Assembly: GCF_017875955.1 (NCBI RefSeq)
Contig: NZ_JAGINK010000001.1
Span: forward strand, 1,183,001-1,247,000
Source: Pseudomonas sp. BP8
GTDB taxonomy: Bacteria; Pseudomonadota; Gammaproteobacteria; Pseudomonadales; Pseudomonadaceae
Length of the DNA stretch: 64,000 nt
Direction: 5' to 3'
Below are positions 61,688 to 64,000 of this stretch, piece by piece. The notes beneath the pieces are model-generated. The model saw nothing but the letters and a program-made list of their open reading frames with translations, made no database searches and was not told the DNA's origin. Each line of letters opens with the position of its first letter. Position 1 is the stretch's first letter. The position numbers and the translations under genes were made by a program.

Positions 61688-62299
61688 ATGTATTCGCTTG
61701 ATGAACTTGAAGCATTCGTGGCACAAGCCATCAGTGGCAATGTATTTGCGCAGTCAGGCGGTGGTTTTGTCAGCGTGATGGCCAAGAGCACTCCAGCCAT
61801 TCAGAAAGACATCCCGGCGGCATTCGAGATGTACACGCTGCTAGAGCATTTTCTGCAGACGCTGCCCATTCGTCATGAGGCGCTGGACTTCGGTGCGCCC
61901 ACGGTCGACCTCGAGCCGGGTATTGTGGTCAGTCACGATGGGCGCAAAGTGATTGCCTTGCTGCCGATCCTGGCCAACCAGCTCGGTGAAGTGGCCTTCT
62001 GGCTGGCCGACGCCCTCCCCAGCCGGGAGGTCAAGGCCATGCCCGGCACGCTGGCATTGATGTTCACCGTCGAAACCCATGACGCGATAAATCACCTGCT
62101 GCCCGAATGGCTGGCCGCTTTTTATGTCCAAGGGCAAGCAGGGCACTGTGTGCCGATCCTGGCGCTGAAATCTGTGCTGGAAGACGAGCGCTTTGGCGGC
62201 GATTGGGTGGCGGTTGCCGTGCACCGGTTGGCGGAGTTCGCTTTGCCTCAGGCTGATGCGCTGCAGGCGGCGGGAGCCGAGATCAAAACGACCAAGTAG
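61688..62299 (+). CDS. Unknown protein
   Basis: Soluble protein of 203 residues with no signal and no recognised domain. The ATG at 61688 follows AGGGAAG; a TTG further upstream would add 23 residues. Helical C-terminus (VAVHRLAEFALPQADALQAAG). Same direction as the coiled-coil gene that follows. Confidence 0.6.
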   Translation: MYSLDELEAFVAQAISGNVFAQSGGGFVSVMAKSTPAIQKDIPAAFEMYTLLEHFLQTLPIRHEALDFGAPTVDLEPGIVVSHDGRKVIALLPILANQLGEVAFWLADALPSREVKAMPGTLALMFTVETHDAINHLLPEWLAAFYVQGQAGHCVPILALKSVLEDERFGGDWVAVAVHRLAEFALPQADALQAAGAEIKTTK

Positions 62300-62383
62300 G
62301 CGCTATCGGCCCTGATCGCAGTGCCATTATCTACAATGTGAGGCGAGTGACGCGACGATGCGCCGATGCAAGGAGCTTACGGA

Positions 62384-63133
62384 ATGGACCATAACTGGGC
62401 GGGACGCAAGAGCAACATGAGTCTGGACGGCGGCTACAACGGCTCTTTTCAACAGGCCGAGGCCAACCTCCATGTGGGGCGCCAGCAAGGCCGGCAGGAG
62501 GGCTTCGAACAAGGACGCTCCAATGGCTACTCAGAAGGCTGGGATGCTGGCAGGGACTACGCCAATCAGAAGCTCGAGCCGCTGCGTGACCTCGTGCGGC
62601 AATACTTCTCGGAAACGGTAGAGCTCAGAGGCATTGCGAAGCAACTGACGGCGGTGGTCGAGCAAATGCATGAGCAGTATTTGCAAGTCGTCGCCAAAGC
62701 AAACGAAGCCAATCGCACCGCAAGCGCAGAAGAGGCCCGCCTGGCACGCGAGGTGGCCGCCCTCAAGGACGATATTGAGCTCAAGAAGCTCACGATGAAG
62801 GCGATGGAGCGGCAGTTCAATTCCACCTATGCACAGTCCGAGCTGAATACCGAGCAGTACAACCGCAGCGTGATCTTCGCGCAGGTGGCGCAGTGGCTGC
62901 TGGAGGAGATTGTCGCCGAAGATACGCCTGAGGCCGGGCGTATCCGTGAGCGGTTCGTCGAGCGCTATCAGGAGCAGGTGGCACTGCATCTGCGTGAGGG
63001 GTATATCTTCCGCCCGCCGGAGCAGGATCCGACGTTCCAGAAAAAGCTGCCTTCAATACACCAGTTCATCCTCGACATGCAGGCCTCTGTTGCTCCCCGT
63101 CAACAGGCGGACGACTCAGACCCAGCGGACTAG
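62384..63133 (+). CDS. Coiled-coil protein of unknown function
   Basis: Protein of 249 residues with a Gly/Arg/Gln-rich start (VGRQQGRQEGFEQGRSNGYSEGWDAGRDYA, shown across the linker) and a long coiled coil (about 70-160). The C-terminus is mixed. It is soluble. The start follows AAGGAG at 62370-62375. The GxxxGxxxG-type repeat resembles structural or scaffold proteins; no function is assigned. Confidence 0.65.
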   Translation: MDHNWAGRKSNMSLDGGYNGSFQQAEANLHVGRQQGRQEGFEQGRSNGYSEGWDAGRDYANQKLEPLRDLVRQYFSETVELRGIAKQLTAVVEQMHEQYLQVVAKANEANRTASAEEARLAREVAALKDDIELKKLTMKAMERQFNSTYAQSELNTEQYNRSVIFAQVAQWLLEEIVAEDTPEAGRIRERFVERYQEQVALHLREGYIFRPPEQDPTFQKKLPSIHQFILDMQASVAPRQQADDSDPAD

Positions 63134-63160
63134 GTGCTGAGTCGGGTAGGCTCGGTGGCT

Positions 63161-63625
63161 TTATTGCGGCGCTGCTTCAGCGGGCGGCATTGGGGCTTGC
63201 GGGGGCGCGTAGGGCGTCTCGTGGCCAGGGTTGGCGGGCCCGCTACCTGGGCCACCGGGAGCAGGGGTGTCGACCGGCGTGCACACCAGCCCTGTTCGCA
63301 CTTGTGCAGGGTATTGCTGGACCTGATACCCATACGCTGGCGGTTGGCGCATTTCAGGTGCCTCGCAGGTGCCTTCGACGACCCCCTGCTGAGGCGTGGC
63401 GAAGTCACAACGCTCACCTTCATAGCGATTGGAGCACGACCGGTATGCGCTAACCGGCGTGACCTGCTGCGGAACCGGCACATAGATGGTGGTGTTGCGC
63501 GGCAACTCCTGCCATTGCTCTTCAGCCGCCTCGGGGCTGTTCTGAGCCTGGGCAGCACTGGCCAGGGTCAACGCGCTCAACGTTACAACGATCGATAGGG
63601 TGGTTTTCACAAGCGCCTCCGGCAT
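63161..63625 (-). CDS. Exported Cys-containing, Pro-rich protein
   Basis: Protein of 154 residues with a signal peptide (ending ASAAQA) and a mature part with several Cys residues (SCSNRYEGERCDF, GTCEAPEMR, GLVCTP), then a Pro/Gly-rich tail. Predicted periplasmic, probably disulfide-bonded. Its ATG overlaps the stop of the preceding minus-strand gene (ATGTAA arrangement), so the two are coupled. Confidence 0.65.
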   Translation of the reverse strand: MPEALVKTTLSIVVTLSALTLASAAQAQNSPEAAEEQWQELPRNTTIYVPVPQQVTPVSAYRSCSNRYEGERCDFATPQQGVVEGTCEAPEMRQPPAYGYQVQQYPAQVRTGLVCTPVDTPAPGGPGSGPANPGHETPYAPPQAPMPPAEAAPQ

Positions 63626-64000
63626 TACATGCCAGGCTCGTAGTCTGCACCACTGGTGCGTTTAGGTGCTGGGTCGCTGTGATCCAAGCCGGCATCGACG
63701 TCTACGCCACGTTCTTTCATCTCACTGATCATGTATTCATAACCGACCGTGAAGTGAGCCATGTCGTAGCCTGGATCAGCCTGCTTGATCTTCGACGTGA
63801 GCGAGACGATTTCCAGTTTCACTGGGTCTGGCGTCTCGTCGGTATCCCAGTTGCCCGAGTTGTTTTCCAGGTTGTTCAGGTGGAAGGCCTGGCTGAACGC
63901 CTTGCCATCCACGCTGATTTCCTGGGCCAGTTTCTGATAGAGGTTCTTGCCACCCAGGCCTTCATCCAGGCTGGCGTCGACCACCCGCAGGAAATCCAGA
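63625..64000 (-). CDS. Unknown protein (5' end outside the window)
   Basis: The frame is open to the right edge of the window, so the start is not seen; 124 codons are visible. The residues just inside the edge (LDFLRVVDASLDEGLGGKNLYQKL) read like interior protein sequence, making a GTG start at 63984 less likely. No domain recognised. It is coupled to the exported Cys-rich protein downstream. Confidence 0.6.
   Translation of the reverse strand, partial: LDFLRVVDASLDEGLGGKNLYQKLAQEISVDGKAFSQAFHLNNLENNSGNWDTDETPDPVKLEIVSLTSKIKQADPGYDMAHFTVGYEYMISEMKERGVDVDAGLDHSDPAPKRTSGADYEPGM

Overview
The window reads as chromosome of a Pseudomonas putida-group bacterium. The evidence is high G+C, the typical short palindromic REP elements (TAGGAGCGGGCTTG and TGGGAGCGGCCTTGTG families) in most intergenic gaps of the left part, and core genes in characteristic pseudomonad form (livGF, ydfG, osmE, yegD, cbpA-cbpM, gudP-gudD, gabP). 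No rRNA, tRNA, transposase, integrase or CRISPR array was found.

Left part (1-26.5 kb), ordinary chromosome. It holds the end of a branched-chain amino acid ABC transporter (livG partial, livF), a YdfG-type dehydrogenase, an AGE-family epimerase, a FabR-like TetR regulator, a small secreted 15-residue-repeat protein, an AsmA protein, a ferritin-like protein, OsmE, a lipase-like hydrolase, an EamA transporter, an AraC regulator, a PsiF-like protein, an AI-2E-family permease, YegD, and CbpA/CbpM. Next comes a sugar-acid block: a FadR/GntR regulator, a GudP-like transporter, glucarate dehydratase, a LysR regulator, a 2-hydroxyacid dehydrogenase and a second MFS transporter. A 1.2-kb composite inverted repeat and a GABA-permease-like gene close this part.

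Right part (27.4 kb to the end), an accessory region. It encodes a nearly complete Dot/Icm (type IVB) secretion system in an order close to Legionella icm/dot and plasmid R64 tra: DotJ-like, DotI, DotH, DotG, DotF, DotE, DotP, DotN, DotO, DotL, a zinc-ribbon membrane protein, a lytic transglycosylase, DotD, DotC, DotB, IcmT, DotM, a DsbC/TrbB-like protein, several unknown genes, DotA, and an OmpA-domain protein that could stand in for DotK. IcmS/IcmW/IcmQ/IcmR, IcmF/DotU and any relaxase are not visible. A type IVB system that kills competing bacteria by contact (kib) has been described in P. putida IsoF. This cluster looks like that kind of machine, with a DUF2235 hydrolase gene and two duplicated small genes downstream of dotA as a candidate effector module.

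The most striking item is a 150-residue mini-intein inside the Walker A motif of the DotL coupling ATPase. It splits GK from T, has no endonuclease, and carries the Trp/Cys/Thr residues of class 3 inteins. Other points to check are the three-repeat Gly/Ser/Ala tail of DotA, a DotC with no export signal, a structured dotA leader with an RsmA-type CANGGANG site, and a TTTTCTAACARG-like motif shared by several promoters of the region.
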